Shown here one piece after another: positions 61,430 to 64,000 of a stretch of DNA of 64,000 nt (within the stretch, counting starts at the first letter, position 1; each line of letters opens with the position of its first letter). The notes under the pieces were generated by a model that searched no databases, was not told the DNA's origin, and was given only the letters and a program-made list of their open reading frames with translations. A program made the position numbers and the translations under genes. Origin of the DNA: Druceiella hillmani (taxonomy: Eukaryota; Arthropoda; Insecta; Lepidoptera; Hepialidae); assembly GCA_039881145.1 (NCBI GenBank), contig JAYKKI010000052.1:12242001-12306000 (forward strand), given 5' to 3'.

Positions 61430-63420
61430 AATTTTATTGATGAATTTAAATTTTCTTTAATTTTACGTGAGTGTTACTGCCGGCAAGAATAAGTGGTTTG
61501 GTGGAAAATCACCACATGAAATTTCCATCCACAAAAGGTTTTGCAATTGTTGAATCATAGAGATTTAGGCAATATTCGTGTTAAAATTAAAAGTGTGAGT
61601 TTAAACATAAAGAAACGGACGATGGGCAGAGAGCATATGTATATTATGCACGGGTTTTCTACATAATTTATTTGTTATTCATTTGACTTCCTCATCGCAC
61701 CGAGTTTTTGGAATTGCAAAATTACACTTTTTAAGATTGAAATTAATAAATCTCGAGCAACAATGCACACAATGAAAATTTAACACACGAATGTAAATTG
61801 TCCAGTAAGGTAACCATAGCAACGTCAATAATGCCCAAACCATCTTTTTATTGGACGTGTATAGGATCCAGGATTCTACATATTTTTAACTGTGAATCGG
61901 CCAGTGATATTTAAGTAAGTGAAAGTAGCTTTATACCTAAATACAGAGGCTGACCAATTTAAATAAAAAAATAGTTACACTTATGCGCGCACCCAAAAAA
62001 ATGGATGAAATAAATCTAGTACCAATCCAATAAATTTTTCTCATCTTTTTGTGGAATGCAGATTTAAATTTTAAAGGCTTATAACTTAAGAATCGTATAG
62101 TTTTCCGAATATTGAAATATATATTTACGCATGTAACATGAAAGAAGACTGAACAAATTTGACAAATTTTTGAAAGTACCCAAGGGTACACACAAACATA
62201 TTCACAAAGGTGCATAAAAAAAATTCAGACTCACAGACTTCGATATGATTAATTTTTATCCACTATTATTAAAATGCTCTCCTTTAATCAGTATATATGT
62301 ATGCATCCAACGATTTTGTTAAACTCAAGGTCTAATAATATAGCATGGAAAGGTATTTCATTCTGTACATACAATATTTAAGATAAAGGGTCCACTAATA
62401 TCTTCATTAGATTTCAAAAGATATACACTAAACATAAAAGTTTATCTGCTCACTTGCATAAAGTGTGTATTAAATTATAATTTGGAATGTGTTAACTTTT
62501 TCGGCTTTTATTAAGAGTATGCTTACGTTTATTTTTTTTTTCAATTAATATTCTTGTTAAATAGAAATACATATTTATTAGCTCTAAATTCTGATGTCAA
62601 AACCGTGCATTTATCCAAAGTAATGGCCAACATACTAGTCCGCCTCCTAATTTAATTTGATTTGGAGACTTATGATGTATAATAATTAAGAGAGAAGCAA
62701 ATAAACGAACGATATGGGCTAATGTGGTCTTATAAACTAAATATACGTCTGTAAGATTAAGGGTCTGTTTTGTATTTTTATTACTTCTATTACATTAGCA
62801 GTAAATAAATTAGTTATATCAGTTCATCATTATTAGGTTTGGCTACAAAACAAAAAGTTTCTACTTCTTTTTGAAAGCATGAATTGGTTTTCCTATGCAA
62901 TATAAGAGCTCAAGGGTACTTAAAGCAGAACTGAAATATATTAATACTGACCGTTTGTGATAATGGTAATGACACATAACTAAAATATCAAAAATTTGAC
63001 TCTTCGTTATACCACTGAGGTATTTGTTTGAATTTTGAATTTTTTTTTTAAAATTGGCGGCAATTTAAAAATTAAATGGTATAAATATACTTTTTCATGA
63101 CAAGATAAATTTAGTAAAAGAAAATTTTTATGGCAACGTTTTATTATATCGCAATAAATGGCATCTGTATTTGTTTTCGACTAAGGGTATTGAATTAAAA
63201 TTTTGCAATGCCTTAAGACTCGGGGTGGTAGCATTTTCCATTTACAATAAATATCCAATTAATCATAATTGTAAAATTATGAATTTAACCCTGAATTTAA
63301 GTTTTACAATATTTTGTGATTTACGATGGCGGTACGGATAGTTCGCAATAAAATGTCATTAATATCGTTTTCGAACAGTTTTAGGTTGCTTCAATCGTAT
63401 TTTAAAATACTAATTTTAAT
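61430..63420. other. Intergenic, no recognised feature
   Basis: AT-rich. Short frames such as 61937-62215 (- strand) show no family signature. Confidence 0.5.
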
Positions 63421-63431
63421 TGTTCCTATTA

Positions 63432-63555
63432 AATGTCAAAGAAGAAGATATCGTGGCGCAAGCAGCAGTTTTCTTTGTTACCGGATTCTAGACAACGTCT
63501 ACGGCCTTGACTCTTGTAAGTTACGAACAGACAGACTTCTAATAAAAAATTCCTG
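63432..63555 (+). pseudogene. Orphan P450 exon 5 (I-helix), decayed copy 2
   Basis: Reads VKEEDIVAQAAVFFVTGF, then TAG (63489-63491) at the position of the conserved I-helix Glu, then TTSTALTL and SYEQTDF in the exon 5 pattern, ending CCTG|GTAAAT like a donor. The acceptor AG is lost. Further stops occur near 63538. In parts it is closer to the first two P450s of the array (VAQAA) than to the complete one. No other exon was found between here and the window end. It may belong to a further broken gene reaching past the window. Confidence 0.85.
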
Positions 63556-64000
63556 GTAAATAACATAAATTATTTAAGCAGACTTATTATTTGTTCAATA
63601 TAATGCTATATAAATATATAGAGAGATCGTTGGTATATTCGTGGGAAAATTGCATTTGGCTGATTATTTAAACATCTTAAAATCCTGGGGGTATTGTTTT
63701 CTGTATGTTATGGAATATGTTTCATTTTAAAGTTTATTGTGTAATGTTAATTTTTCATTATTTTCCATTAAATTTTAAGACTGACACTAAACTTTGTTCA
63801 TTTATACAATATTAAACTTTGGTTTTTAAAAGTATACGTAAAAGCAATACATCGTTTATGCAGTGCAATTATATTTAAACATGTACAATTTTAATGAAAA
63901 ATTATTTTTGCTGCTTTAATTTTCAGATATGTCATGCATTTCATTACACTGTGGCTATCACATGGTTATCAAAAACATTCATTAATTTTGGTAAACGTAC

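Overview
The window looks like AT-rich (by eye about 70% A+T) arthropod, most probably insect, nuclear DNA. Long (AT)n runs occur every few kb. Small coding exons sit between GT...AG introns, the transposon relics are of animal type (Tc1/mariner, hAT, piggyBac-like, PIF/Harbinger-like MITEs), and the only host genes are microsomal cytochrome P450s of the CYP3 clan, CYP6-like. The order of insect cannot be fixed from this sequence.

Host genes form one tandem P450 array, all on the + strand. (1) 153-5309: the 3' half (four exons) of a P450 whose 5' exons lie upstream of the window; the visible part is open and keeps the haem motif. (2) 17095-29629: a P450 pseudogene with all eight exons recognisable but with stops and frameshifts in several of them, including a TGA in place of the haem-ligand cysteine codon. 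(3) 42801-57137: a complete, open eight-exon P450 of 493 residues with a TATA box. (4) 58587-58680 and 63432-63555: two isolated, decayed copies of the I-helix exon (exon 5). Intron positions and phases agree between copies, so the array arose by tandem duplication followed by decay.

Intergenic and large-intron DNA is repeat-rich. 1.5-2.0 kb: 150-bp tandem repeat. 5.3-17.1 kb: dispersed repeats, a piggyBac-like C-terminal relic and an internally deleted mariner. Pseudogene introns: foldback elements, a 194-bp x 4 array and a 478-bp tandem duplication. 29.6-42.8 kb: a 50/112-bp higher-order array, a mariner relic, a roughly 1.95-kb element with long inverted repeats around a hAT (ZBED-like) relic, and a PIF/Harbinger-type MITE with TAA duplications. 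Intact-gene introns: a tRNA-like SINE candidate, a 250-bp tandem duplication and a Tc1-like transposase relic on the opposite strand. 57-64 kb: a foldback MITE between two (AT)n tracts, then a rearranged Tc1/mariner-type transposase with a 19-bp minisatellite and a 42-bp perfect inverted repeat.

The sequence shows a birth-and-death P450 cluster being reshaped by mobile elements. I found no convincing new biological system. The most useful leads are the dead second gene, the twice-kept orphan I-helix exon, and the composite inverted-repeat structures.
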